This document shows, one piece after another, positions 24,101 through 36,419 of a stretch of DNA of 64,000 nt. Source of the DNA: Enoplolaimus lenunculus. Its lineage: Eukaryota > Nematoda > Enoplea > Enoplida > Thoracostomopsidae. A program made the position numbers and the translations under genes. The notes under the pieces were generated by a model. The model made no database searches and was not told where the DNA came from. It saw nothing but the letters and a program-made list of their open reading frames with translations. The stretch lies in the NCBI GenBank assembly GCA_030248215.1, contig JASANG010000670.1, positions 62,001 through 126,000 of the forward strand. Reading direction: 5' to 3'. Numbering within the stretch: position 1 is the first letter of the stretch; every line of letters begins with the position of its first letter.

Positions 24101-25600
24101 CGGTTTAGAAGACTGATACATACTAAATAAATGCTTGCGTTAGCCATCTGAAATTGAGTTGATTTGGTTTGTCTCCATCTGATTTACACCACTGCAACAG
24201 TATATATATATATATATAAGTCGTTTTACGTTCCAAGAAGAAATATCCACAATGAATTGAAATTTACCTGCCCTTAATCGTTCAAATATGAGCCCATATT
24301 GCTTTTAGTAGTGCCCGTTGTCAGCGGCGGAGCCTGAAATTTCGGACGGGGGGTGTGCTGGCAAATGTTATGAGACGCAATTTTTCGCAAAAAAAATTTC
24401 TGAGGGGCTAAATTGTAAGGTATTTCCTCATTATTTTTTACAAGAAAATTTCTGAGGTAGAAAATTGTAAGGCAATTGATTTTACCATTTTATCACAAAA
24501 AGTTTCTGACGGGAGCTTATAACAGTATCGAGCAATATGTAAGAAGAGAACTAGTTTCATTTTATACTGAATTACAAGAATTTCATGAAGTAACTATGAT
24601 TGGAAGCAAGACCAAAGTCAAAGACTCGTAAATATTACTAACGATGTACACCGAAAACACCAAATCTACTTACAAAAAAGTCAAAAATTTGGTTTAGTAT
24701 TCTGACACAGATTTGAATACAGAATTTGTTTTCGTCAACTCCAGCTACTTTAGTGGTGAAACAATACAAATTATTCCAAAATTTGCAGTAATATAGGTTA
24801 TTTAATTTCAGGGGTAGAGTTTGTAACCCTGTTCATTCGTGGTCAAAGTTTTATGCTTAATCAAATTCGGAAAATGGTGGCGTTGGCAATTGCGGTGGTG
24901 CGCGGCGTGACAGGCGAGGCTACGATTGAATTAGCTTGGAACAGCGATCGCCTAGATTTACCAAAGGCTCCAGGACTCGGTAATGCACATTTTAGAGCAA
25001 GGGATGTTTGGTATTCTTTCGTGAGCCATAGTTAGTAACTTGCAGAAAAGACTGGACTGGTTACCTCGGACCCGTAGTGAGGTATTCCAGGTGGCATAAT
25101 TCCGAAAGATTTTGGTCTCACTTAAAAATTTTAACCCTGTTTGTAAGTTATGACAACTTCCCAAATGCCTTGTTTTTCACTAGCACGTTGAGTTGGCTAC
25201 AAGCCTGGCTGACCTGGTCTTTAGTCATGCAAGAAATTTTCTGAACAGTATTTGATTCTGGGACTATGTTTTACTACTTTCGCCAGGATTACTCCTTGAA
25301 ACCGTTCACTACGACTGGTACAACGAAAAGTTTGGTTCACTTCACGGTGATTTGAAATGGACGGTGTCTGAAGAAGAAGTTCTCGCGTTCCGAAATACTA
25401 GGATTATGTCGTTTATTGTGGAAACGGAAAGCCGGCAAAGACCAATGCTAGAATGGCTTGCGTCGCTTTCTTTGCATTCCTACGACCAAAACAGAACGCA
25501 AGGACGTCATGTCCCCTTTTTGAGAACGCTTGTGCAGAGAAGGTTTGCACGTTGGGGTGTCAGAGTAGAAGATATCGTAGTAAAGAATTTATCTGGTTGA
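21146..25600 (+). CDS. PUS1: tRNA pseudouridine synthase, PUS1-like (TruA family)
   Basis: Six exons are placed: 21146-21334, 21996-22196, 22597-22756, 23092-23249, 24812-24979 and 25287-25600. They are frame-consistent at every junction and give 395 codons before the stop. The first acceptor (TTTGCTTTCAG) enters in phase 1, so an upstream exon with the start codon is missing from this model. Motifs in order: LLSYCGDAFFGMQ; the catalytic loop RAARTDKGVSA, whose Asp is the nucleophile; GLQRVTKSFDAKRECSGRTY; GTHNFFNFTS; RGQSFMLNQIRKMVALAIAV; and LPKAPGLGLLLETVHYDWYN. This set is PUS1-type rather than PUS3 or PUSL1. PUS1 converts uridines to pseudouridine in tRNAs, in nuclei and mitochondria. 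The fourth intron (23250-24811) holds a hAT MITE and a family F repeat. Confidence 0.9.
23634..23938 (-). mobile_element. hAT-type MITE in a PUS1 intron
   Basis: The right end CCCGGTTGCATCCTG is intact; the left end CAGTGTAAATC is diverged. The flanking octamers are aagctggt (23626-23633) and aagcgggt (23939-23946), seven of eight matching. The body is the reverse complement of 45157-45504 (shared ACCATCGAAGGTAGA, TTCGCTT, CCGGTTCCGG landmarks). Confidence 0.7.
24086..24200. repeat. Dispersed repeat family F, copy 2
   Basis: Same orientation as 9886-10010, sharing TAGTTCTGGGTATTCGG, CTTGCGTTAGCC and AAATTGAGTTGATTTGG. A TA dinucleotide run follows at about 24202-24219. Lies in the fourth PUS1 intron of the model. 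Confidence 0.6.
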
Positions 25601-28118
25601 GGTAGTGATGGCAAAGTCACTTCCAGACTAACCGAGTCAAGTGGGTTGCGATAATTTTGGCTTTTAAGTTAACTGTGTAGTCGTGATGCGTAGAGAGCCT
25701 ATTATATAAAAATGGCGTCATTCCCAATGCAATAAGCTTAACTGCAGTAAAATTCTAGATTAGCTTTTGTGGGATATTAAAGATTCAAAATAATGAAACA
25801 ACTCTCGTGGTTGACGATTTATTTGCGTTTAGTTTGGAAGTTTTTTATCGATTCGTTCGTGACATTCGTTCTGCCCGTGCCTAGTGAACGTTTGAATCTC
25901 GTTATTGACTCACGTCAGGCATTCTGTTCACAAAGTTGTTTAACCTTTGTCCGGTGATACTGACAATTTCTTTACTGTACACATAAGTAAAATGCTTAGC
26001 TTTTGTTCAGAAGTCGCCCAGTGTCCCAGTGGGCAAATTCCTATAATTAACGTAGGCTACAGGTTTTATTCACGTAAAAATATGGAGTGAAGTTTAAATT
26101 GATCAGTTCATGTTTTCTCACCAGCCAGCATCTAGTTATGTATGCTGACGTTATATATATCTGAATTTATTGTTTTGTGTGGTTTCTTTGCGAACAATCT
26201 TTTTGTTCCCGGATTGTTTTCTGTTCATGTAAATTTTCACTGGCAACACATTTTTTGCCGGTGAGGGTCAGATCGTTTTACGAATAAGCTGGTTTTGCTT
26301 AGGTTTAGAGGTAAGTTAGCCCGCATCTATACGTTGGCCCTATATTGCTCAGTTTCAGTTTACTCAATAAAAAATGTTAGTTCTTATAATATGATAGCGA
26401 AATAAAAAGTTAAGTTTACAAAAGTGATGACGTTTACTTGAAACTTGGCAAAGCAGTTTTCTAACATCTCATCAAACTTGGCAAACCAGTTTTCTAACAT
26501 CCCTTCATACTTTTATATCAGAAAATTTGCAAGCAGTGAAAAGTTTGGTGTTTGTAAATGTGTGCACCATAAAAACTGTTTTCCTATTTTATTTGAAAGC
26601 GATGGTACTCTAGCTTGATATATTTGCGATCTCGCCTAGTGAGGTCATGTTTTATAGATGGCTAATCGGTCAATTTTTGATTTACATATACAGTATGCTT
26701 GTAAAATCTAATATTGGTTATTTGACCCCTGTTGTGGTGGGGTTTGTATTCCTACGTAACTAAATTTTTAATTAAACAGGATGCTAAAATGCTATACTTA
26801 ATATGAAAAAATAAAAAAGCTTTGTAATTCAGTTGTGGAAAATAACTTAAAAACACCTTTGTCTTGGTAACACTACAAAGCTTAAATTTAGCAATGGAAA
26901 ATATGCAAATGTTTCGCTAAATAGTTTTACTGATTTTGTCAAATAGGAAGTTGGCTTTAAACAAAATTCTACTTTAGAATTTGCTGAAATATTTTTGAAC
27001 AAAAATTGTTCTGACGTATTAATCACAACACGCACTTCTTTGAAAACTACCGCAAGCGAAACTAAAATCACCGTCCGTGGGCGGTGACAAAATACCGTCA
27101 AATTTGGGCAGTCCTGTGCAACGTTGTCTTTAAGAAAAAATCTAAATGCTGGTTACTTAGAGCAAACAGCATCACACACTACTATAAGCTAGATTAGCAC
27201 TGAATTGTCTCTATCATGTGATCGTGTCGAAATCTTTTTACTAGTATTAATAGTATCAAAAATGATTTAGGTGTGTCAGGAGCACGTTTTCAGCGAATTC
27301 AGTCCTAAAATTAAGAATTAAATTCAAAACACGAGTAAAATTTGATATGCAGAGTATGATTTGTGTTTCGTTTTGCACAAATCTACGCTGAATGCACTCT
27401 ATGCCTATAGTGTGACTATTGCACATGCTTTTGAATACTATGAAAATTTTCTCGAAAAACAGTTGAATTTTGTATCCTATTTTTGCCATGTTTCAAATTA
27501 CTTAGTCATAAAATTTGAGTTCCACAATCGTTTCGCTTTAATTGTTCGCGGAGTTGTGTATCTACGAAAAAAAGTAAACAGTGATACAATCCTAACGTGT
27601 ATGGCCTAATGGGTTTTGCAGGAACGGTCTATGTAATATTTTACGGTTATTGCGTTTTCTAGTGGGACTGGCGAAAGAGTATTGTTTAAATTTTAGATAT
27701 TTTTTACGTAAATAGGCTTAGGTTTACACAGTTTGGAACAATTAACGTAGGTTTAGGCCTAGAAATGCACTTAATATCTAGTCACGGTCGTAAAAGTACA
27801 CATTAGCCGCAAAAACTATCCAAAAAAGATGACGAATTAACAAAAATAACACAACAATATTTGATTTGCAAGGGATTTCTTTGTGAAAACTCGGTATTAT
27901 TTGTACGGATACTGTGAGTCGCACCGTCTCGTTTGCGGCCAGAGGTTATGCTGGTCTTCTGATATAAACTGGCTGGAATTGCTGTTACCTAACAAAACTG
28001 AAATCGTATTTTAAGTAATGACTCGTAGAATATACTATATTTTATTATAAATATATAAACCCTGTGTAGCTTCAACAAATATATAATCTCTGTCGAGGTG
28101 AAAAGTAACCCATATATA
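25601..28118. other. 3' flank of PUS1 and intergenic DNA
   Basis: No coding exon was recognised. An AATAAA lies at 26366-26371. A short imperfect direct repeat (CTTGGCAAAGCAGTTTTCTA, then CTTGGCAAACCAGTTTTCTA) is at about 26443-26496. Otherwise it is plain AT-rich sequence. Confidence 0.45.
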
Positions 28119-29221
28119 AACTAGAATGAAAAGTGCCCCGATGTGGCCATAGAAAACGATATGTTTCGGGTATTGTAAGATTTTTAGTTGAATACCGCTT
28201 GCATTACAATTTCCATGCATGCGTATAAAGTTTTAAAACTAGTTTAATTGGATGCCAATCAGCGTGTTCCCGAAACATGACACAACAATACTATAGAATT
28301 AATAAAAGTTAAATCATTCAGTTTGATTGACTGCGTAACGAAAACATGTCCGCAACTTTATCACAGAAAAGTCACAATAGATGGTAAAGTGTCCCGACGA
28401 GGCTATAGAAAACGATAACCCATGAAGTTTTGGAGCTGTATAAATTTTGTACCGCACAGTGCCCTCTCCATCTTGGCTAAACGGTACCCAGATTTTATCA
28501 AACTTTTAAAACATTAAAATATTTGAGTGATTACGTAACGAAACAATTGCAACTTTGCTGACGAAATCTGCGTTATATTCCAATTGACCGCCCATGTAAC
28601 GATCTAGGGGCGGAACGTTTTTCTGTGGGACTAGAATAGAATAAGCTTGAAGTTTTGACTAATTTTTTGTTTGGCTTAGGCTTAGGATTATGCTCATTCT
28701 TACGCTTAGGCTTAGGCTTAGGATTAGGAATATGCTTATAATACTGATCCGTTCCTGTTGTTTACATTGACCCAATGACGAACAAACACGTTTTTATTAT
28801 TGGGTCATCAGCATTTTACGCTTAATTTCTATTTATATACTATTTTTAAAACACAATATTAGTATTTATTTCTTATCTTAATATTTCGAAACAGTGGATC
28901 AAAATTTAACCGTACGTGGCGGTGAGCGCAGCTGAAAAATGGCTAGACCCGAAAACATGTCTATTTGGCCGCTGTCATAGAACGTTGCAGACATGTTTTC
29001 GTTACGCAGTCAATCAAGCTGAATGATTTAACTTTTATTAATTCTATAGTATTGTTGTGTCATGTTTCGGGAAGACGCTGATTGGCATCCAATTAAACTA
29101 GTTTTAAAACTTTATACGCATGCATGGAAATTGTAATGCAAGCGGTATTCAACTAAAAATCTTACAATACCCGAAACATATCGTTTTCTATGGCCACATC
29201 GGGGCACTTTTCATTCTAGTT
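28119..29221. mobile_element. Foldback element with near-perfect 238-bp inverted arms
   Basis: Left arm 28119-28356 and right arm 28984-29221 are inverted copies of equal length. Comparing them base by base I found three mismatches, about 98.7% identity. The spacer of about 627 bp contains a family G MITE (28586-28772). It also holds a third, much more diverged copy of the arm in direct orientation (about 28384-28556, sharing GTCCCGACGAGGCTATAGAA and CGTAACGAAAC). No coding frame for a transposase and no clear target duplication were seen. The class is unknown; foldback elements, large MITEs and hairpins made by inverted duplication are all possible. Confidence 0.8.
28586..28772. mobile_element. 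Family G MITE inside the foldback spacer
   Basis: The ends CGCCCATGTAACGATCTAGG and GTTCCTGTTGTTTACATTG are inverted relatives. The middle (28671-28735) is made of TTAGGC-like units. It matches 33782-33949. Confidence 0.6.
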
Positions 29222-30489
29222 ACTAAACTTTATGAAGAAATTTGATGTAAATTTACCTTAAGTGTGAAAATATTCAAATTTTAAGTTATAGATACTCACG
29301 TTATAATTGCTTTAGAACTGTTAAGCTATATTTCCATGAAAATTTCCAACTACATTTTCATAATCACAAAAGCCGCGCTTTCCTAATTTCATTTTTATTT
29401 ATTAGGTAACTCGCTCAATTTATAATGCAAATATATTTTAATTCATATAAATTGTTTGAATTCAGATAGAAAATCAATACAATTCATAAGTACTTGCTCT
29501 AGTGAAAACTGATTTTATGCTGCATAGTAGTGTAGAACCAGCCATCCGTATCGGTATTGTAATCGGTATTTTGGAAGAATACTGATTCCAATACTTTCCA
29601 TTTTGTATTTCACACATGAATTGAGTTAAATATATAATAGGAAAGCGCAGCTAAAAATATGGCTGCAACAAATATTTTGTGAAACATGCTGAATACGCAT
29701 TTGCATCAACATGCGGACGTGGAAAATTGCTTGAAGCACACTTTTGCTCGTTTCCTCTTAATTGTACAGTAAATTCTAATAATGCAATTCCATCCCCAGT
29801 CAAAACTGCGAATCCGCAACTATAAGGTTTGCTTTGTAACTTATTCTTGTTTTCTTTTCGAAAACGAAAAACTAAGGCAGCCGGGCCTGGGCCTGAAAAA
29901 TCCGGGCCGGTTCATACCATAATGAGAGCCCGCTGTGTTCGAGCGTCACGTTTTTGAAAGAGACCGCTTGCTTTGGGAACCTTATTAAATTAATGGGGTT
30001 AATTTTGCAAGTCAAAATTTCTTCAAATATTCTAAACCGAGTTTTGGACATTTCAGTGCTCAACTCGGTGCTACCAATAATACATCGAGCAGAAAATAAA
30101 AACTGATATCTACACTTTACGAGTAAACTTTGAGCTTAAAAGTAAATCTAGGTTTAGAAAAAACCCAGGCGAATGTAAAATCTAGACACCTACTACGAAT
30201 GAAATAAAAAGTGCCTCTCATACCACTTGCGGATGCAGTGGGTGCCACTCCGGCCTGAACCACCACAACTTGAATCAAGAGAAAGGTTTTGCATTAAGAT
30301 TCAGCATTAAATTAGCGTTCGACTTCGCTCTCGTCTTTTTTACACTATTATACGTTGAGCGACCGATCCTTTTGAAATTCCTGCATCCACCACGGCGTCA
30401 CACAGATCTCGACGAGCCGAGTTCAACGGTACTATTTTCATATTTGCATAGCTAGCGATTCAAGAGATGACCGAAAAAATTATTAAAAC
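29222..30489. other. Intergenic DNA, no gene seen
   Basis: AT-rich. A GC-rich patch near 29878-29917 (GCCGGGCCTGGGCCTG) resembles decayed repeat. No supported exon. Confidence 0.45.
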
Positions 30490-31502
30490 ACGCACAGATT
30501 TATAAAGAGTCTCACTATCACTCACATATTCGCAAAATATAAGCTTTACTAATGTTTTTCGTTGCACAAATTTGGAGAAGGTTTGTATGTTTTATATAAT
30601 AAAATGTTAAACTTCAAGGGACCGCCACTTCACTTTGAATGAAAAGCTTTGCAGCCATAAGGTTCTAGCTCGTAAATAAACAGTTTTCGACAACTTGAGG
30701 TTACGTCTGCGTTTTCAAAAAACGCGCCTTGGTAAAAAAATACACATAAAAACTAGCTATGGTACTAGTTTGTAATCATATATAAGCTAATGTTTTTCGT
30801 AATTGTCCACTTAACATGTTTCGCATATATACGTACTAAACAATAGTATTTTCGTTAAATAAATAGCTTAACGTATATGGTTGAGATAACTTATGTAGCA
30901 CACAAAAAATTGGATTGTTACAATCTACGATTCTGTAGAACACCTTGCGACAAGATTTGAATCCAAATACGAAGGCGAACCTTTGCGCTTCAATAATACG
31001 CACAGATTTATAAAGAGTCTCACTATCACTCACATATTCGCAAAATATAAGCTTTACTAATGTTTTTCGTTGCACAAATTTGGAGAAGGTTTGTATGTTT
31101 TATATAATAAAATGTTAAACTTCAAGGGACCGCCACTTCACTTTGAATGAAAAGCTTTGCAGCCATAAGGTTCTAGCTCGTAAATAAACAGTTTTCGACA
31201 ACTTGAGGTTACGTCTGCGTTTTCAAAAAACGCGCCTTGGTAAAAAAATACACATAAAAAACTAGCTATGTTACTAGTTTGTAATCATATATAAGCTAAT
31301 GTTTTTCGTAATTGTCCACTTAACATGTTTCGCATATATACGTACTAAACAATAGTATTTTCGTTAAATAAATAGCTTAACGTATATGGTTGAGATAACT
31401 TATGTAGCACACAAAAAATTGGATTGTTACAATCTACGATTCTGTAGAACACCTTGCGACAAGATTTGAATCCAAATACGAAGGCGAAACTTTGCGCTTC
31501 CG
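30490..31502. repeat. 508-bp direct tandem duplication
   Basis: The segment starting CGCACAGATTTATAAAGAG at 30491 recurs at 30999 and runs in parallel to about 31502. I found only about three differences across roughly 500 bases (for example 'ctatggtact' versus 'ctatgttact', and 'gcgaacctt' versus 'gcgaaactt'). The near identity implies a recent event. No gene is recognised in the unit. Confidence 0.9.
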
Positions 31503-33781
31503 ATTCTTATGAAAACGTTTACGTATAATACTTCGACAATTTTTTTTTAAATATTGCGCATGAACACCGGTTTCCATGATCTTGAATGACATGCGTTTGT
31601 ATATAAATACCACCAAAACAGAATAGTAGAAATAATAGACTTTTGATAGAAACATAAGAGAGACGTGAACACTTTTGGAAGAAACATATAATAGTGACAC
31701 TACCGTGTCCCTATGATGATGGTGTTAGAGTCATAATGCAGACGTGTAAATGAAATTTAGATAACATGAAACCGATTATGTAAAAACGTCCTCGCTCATG
31801 CGAGGTCGCGAAAAACTGGCGAATGACGCTAACAAAATTTCAAACGTTATTTTAATACTAAACGCATAATACTAAATCTTGCTTTTCACCCCTGTTGAGA
31901 GGCTAGGCTAGGGTGGGCCCTGTCCTTTGAATCCGGCAGTGGTAGACCGTAAGGCTTAATCCTGGCTTTAATATAGCTCTCATATAATATAGAAAATATT
32001 CTGCGAGAAATGGTTAATGAAAAAATTTTTATTTACTGCCTTTCTGGGAATATTTTATCGCATTCTAGTGTCGCCGACACCATATTTCTAGTAACACAAG
32101 CATTGACAATATGTGTTCAAAGACGTAATCATTTTGCCCTTTAAAAAAACTAAATAGTTATCACTAAAATTGTGTAATGTTACTATAAATGATAGTTTAA
32201 CTATCAATTATACTGTTCGCGTTGGCCGAGTTGCCTGACATATCACGAAACTGTACGATCTCAGCTCACGTATGTTCGAACTTGGCTATTATCAGTTTAA
32301 AATCTAAGCTGATTTTACAATGTTCCGCGCATAAAAATGAAAATCAAAAAGACACAAACCAAGTGCAAAACTTAGAGGGACGCTGTTGGAACATTGAAAT
32401 TAATTTAATATTACAAAAAAATTTCTTTTGCTCAGCATAAAATCGCACTGTTCATGTACGGTGCGATTCTTAAACTTGCGCACCTGGATGCAAACGAATA
32501 TCAAAAGTTATATCCATTTTCGCATCCGTATCACTAGGGATGCTATAAACCTACGTAAATTAAACCAAAGTTTAATTTAAAATTTTGAGCCGTTGTCTGT
32601 GTGATTGCATAAATATTTAACAAAACTAAAATTTTACCTTCCTTAAAAATTCTTCGAGTATAAAATTGTTGTCACGAAATTTAGCGTGTTTGGTATTTTT
32701 CAAATTGGTTTAAACTTATATATATTTCTACATTTTTCGTAGGCAAAATTCGGCGTAAATATGTCAAATGAAGCCGGTTTGCGCTCGGTTAATACGCGGT
32801 CAGGTGAAAAAAATGAATTTTTACGATTATAATATTGTTGCCTACGTAGAGGTTGTGTATATAAGCGAACGAGTAAAACTGTGTTGCTTTTGTTTTTCTT
32901 ATGATTGCAAATTTTAAAATAGTAACTAGATATTTCAAGTGAAATTCTCCAACGTAGTTTTGGCCAACGTATTTCAACCAGCGTAAAAAGCATAGCCGCC
33001 GACTGAATATTAAGTCTAAAGCTTAAACAATAAAACCAAAACATTTTAAACGTATAAGACTGACCCTGAGGCAAGAGTATAGTTGATTTGCTTGGCCTCT
33101 CGTCGAACAAACGCATAAAACTATGTCGAACGGAACATATTTTTTTCTATTCATAGTTAATTAACCTTTGGAACTTTGACAGTATATTAGCTAAAATATT
33201 GACGAAAAAATTATTGTTCATAAAACAAAAGTAAATACGCAACTTTTGAAAGTTTTTAAGATTGTGACACAGAGCAGAATACCAATCTATCTATAATTAA
33301 TTAAACTGAAATTTAGAAGTATTCACGAAGGCACAAGCTAAGCTTAACGCTTAAGTTTAGATTTTTACGCTGAAGATTGATCTTTAGGATGAAAGTTTTA
33401 TTAAAACTATAAGTTTAGCTTTTTGGCAAACTTAAGCTTAGTTGCAGGCGTCATAGGTTTTGGATTAAAATTACCGTTAGAACTGGGTCAGCGACCGAAC
33501 CAGTAAATTTATTACGAGATTAGTGTGTTTTTGACTTTATAAATTTTTTATAAACCGATATGTAACAAGTTAGATTCGACACCGTTTTGTTTACATGAAA
33601 CAAATTATATCGCGATTGTCTCTAATGGCACAGATACCATTTGATCCCGCGACGATCCTAAAAGGTTCCTTTGAAAACATTTTTTCAAACCAATGTGGAA
33701 AGCGAGAAAAAATTTCGATTTTAAATCCTGCAGGTCATTTGGTCTAACGCCAAGTGTCTATTTTTGACAGTTTTTCAAAAA
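31503..33781. other. Intergenic DNA, no gene seen
   Basis: Open frames at 32222-32440 (plus) and 32700-33116 (minus) have no recognisable motif and an AT-driven composition, so they are not called. A tRNA-like pair of motifs (TGGCCGAGTTG, TGTTCGAACTTG) lies at 32223-32285, but no cloverleaf forms. Confidence 0.45.
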
Positions 33782-33949
33782 CGGCCCATGTAAAGATCAG
33801 GGGCGGAACGTTTTTCTCTGGGGCTACAATAGAGTAAGCTTAAACTTTAGACTAATTTCTTGGCTTGAATTAGGCTTTGGCTTACGCTTAGGCTTAAGCT
33901 TAGAAATACGCTTATAATACTGTTCCGCCCCCGTTGTTTACATTGGCCG
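33782..33949. mobile_element. Family G MITE with TTAGGC-like core
   Basis: The left end GGCCCATGTAAAGATCAGGG (then GCGGAACG) is mirrored by the right end GTTCCGCCCCCGTTGTTTAC (then ATTGGCC), inverted termini of about 28 bp. Between them lie ACGCTTAGGCTTAAGCTTAG-type units. Related segments are at 28586-28772, 10780-10869 (truncated) and about 44880-45010 (degenerate). No clear target duplication. Confidence 0.65.
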
Positions 33950-34535
33950 AATAACGGATTCGATGATGCGCAGGTATATTTTTTCCATATTCTATTTTCT
34001 GCTTGTGGTTGACTCAGTAGGTTCACCTGTCAGGTAAATCAGTATTTGTCTGGTTAATACAGTGTTATAGCTCGTTTTTACAACTGTTGTTTTTTTGGAA
34101 ATCGTAATCATTAATATTAACAGTTCGGTGAAAGCTAAAAACTCTGATAAGGAGCGAAACGCCCTTCTCGATGTACATCAAAGTAAGAACCAGAATATAA
34201 AGTAGGCCTTTGTTTTGGTTTTTTACTAAAACAAATATATACAGGTTACATTTAGAGATCCAGTTTAGGGTTCAAGTATAAATTAACGGCTTACCCAAAG
34301 ATTTAAGCCCTATGCGCAACGTGCAAGTCTTTGCAGCTATCGAATATGAGTTTAGTATAGCTTAAATGATTCTACGCACTAACTAAACTTGAATTTTAAG
34401 TTCCATTTAAACTAACATATTTTCAAGTTCATGGCGTATAGTTGTCACATAAACTTGTTTTTGATTTAAGATATAAGCGCTGCTTTGGAAACCATGTGGT
34501 ATTTCGAAGTCATTAAGTTTTGATTAAACTAAAAG

Positions 34536-34966
34536 TACTGTAGTGAGCCGAATAAGAAGGAGGTAAGGGGTCCCCATTTTGAGACTCAATCGAGGTCCGT
34601 ATCCCTAATAAGAGTCCGTAAGCGGATAGAGTCCCTAAACTCTAAGTAGAGTCCATAAACGTCATTTTCATTAGCGCATAAATGACTCCAGGCCCAAATA
34701 TAATTGAGTTTGAAACTTTAAAGGTACTTAAGTTTGAAGGTACATACCTAAGTATATATAACCTTGCATTATCGATCAAGCTTTTGATTCAAGAGCAATA
34801 AACGTTTAATTTAACTGATAGTTGCAACACCAAATATATGTCAGTAACGAAGGGAGGCGGAGGGCGGGTTAAAAATAAATAGCAGTCCGTAACCGAATAA
34901 CAGGGGGTACCCTCTGGAGACGCCAAATAAATATCCGTCCCCCCTCTTATTCGGGTCACTACAGTA
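34536..34966 (+). mobile_element. TA-flanked MITE, family D, copy 3 (most intact)
   Basis: It begins TACTGTAGTGAGCCGAATAA and ends CTTATTCGGGTCACTACAGTA, giving inverted ends of about 24 bp with TA at both edges; 431 bp. Same orientation as the 9438 copy. Confidence 0.8.
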
Positions 34967-36419
34967 CGTCGGATTTCAACTGAGTTTGAGCGAAAACTGC
35001 CAGTTAGTTTTGTTAATCTATAATTCTATGTTAATACTGCTAGAATAGATTAAGCATTAATCGAGTTTTAAGCTTTCAGAGAGCAGGCTATTCATTTAAA
35101 TGAATTAATTCCTTGCATATATTCATCATGAATAATTTGCATCTGCAAGTTCTTCGAATGAATTTTCAAACACAACTTGCAGCTGACAATTTCAGCTGCA
35201 AGAAACATTCTCGTGCGAAGAAGACTTTAAAGAAGCGTGTAAATTTTTTGACTTGAAACCCGCTTTCAAATCCTAGAATTTGTATTTAGTGCTTAATAGA
35301 TATAAAACTAGTGCAGTCTCCATCGCCGTGGACTGGATAAAAACAGTAAATAAGAACATTAACCCTCCTGAATTCTGATAATTACACAAGTTTCCTACAC
35401 ATGATTAATGGTTCAAAAGCATGCCACCGAAATTAAATCAAGCTCTATAGTGTTGAGCCGGAGCCGGATAATCTAGTATCGGGCCGGAACCGGAGGCGGA
35501 TATTGGATTCACATCTAATACTAGATTGCATTCAGATACAGAACATAACTTATAATTTTTTCTTCCGTGGATTAAAAGATACCCAGTGTTTACGTGACGA
35601 AGTTTAACATGTCACACAGATGTATTTTTAACACTTTATTAACAACGACACCTGTTATACTGTTCTATGTTTTTGTAGCGTTGCGTTCAGTTGCAATATT
35701 CGTTTGGCTCATGTTCTTTTTAAGGGCATCCAGTTTTCTGTAGGTCAAAAGTGGGTAACAACAGTGATGGGAGTCTCGGTCTTAGTCTCGGCAAATCTCG
35801 CTTTCTTGAGTCTCGGCGGTTTGGAGCCGACACTAGAAGTCAAGGATTCAGAAAATTTTTTGGAGATGACCAAAAGTTGACCGAAACCGAAACATTTCAT
35901 GGCCGGTCTCCACCCATTAAATCTAGTATTTTTGTTGAGGCCTAGACTTATAGGCCCTTTTTAAGCTGAAGTTTAGACTTAGCCGTAGGAACAATAGAAG
36001 TATGCTGAGACATATTCTCTTACGCCCCTAGAATAACACTCGTCATCTATACCTGATTTCCCAGTGTACTTAGTTGTAGCCCTATAACGATTCTGAACGT
36101 ACATGGTCGCATGCAAACATTCAGATACATTATACATGTGTGACAGAAAAAATAATCAGTTCGATGAAACATGGCATGCATAGAAAAGATGGTATGAATT
36201 TTTTGAAGTTTTTTAATAATATCCGGCTAGTTAAAATCCGTACCAGAAGCCGGACGTAGATTTCTTGCCGGAACCCAAGCCAGAGCCGGATATCCGGTCG
36301 CAGATTTCTTGCCGGAACCCAAGCCAGAGCCGGATATCTGGTCACACCCTGATATATATACTCTTATTGGAATTAAATTTTAAATTTTAGGGCAAAACTA
36401 AGTAAAATTTGTTTAAAAA
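34967..36419. other. Upstream region of the PDF gene, with decayed repeats
   Basis: CCGGAGCCGGAT-type hAT-superfamily remnants lie at about 35455-35512 and 36226-36351; the latter ends GGTCACACCCTG and contains a repeated AACCCAAGCCAGAGCCGGAT block. A run of 'gtctcgg' repeats is at 35770-35830. A TTTTAG at 36385-36390, 29 bases before the PDF start codon, could be a spliced-leader or 5' UTR intron acceptor. Confidence 0.45.

Noticed and set aside
28119-29221. Assigning the foldback element to Tc1/mariner on the basis of TA-rich edges
   Set aside because: The left flank has TATA but the right flank continues with AC, so no clean TA or longer duplication could be defined.
32219-32290. tRNA-Ser/Leu-like gene
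   Set aside because: A-box and B-box-like motifs occur, but no acceptor stem or anticodon arm could be formed.
32700-33116. 138-codon minus-strand gene
   Set aside because: No recognisable motif, AT-driven composition and no supporting exons nearby.
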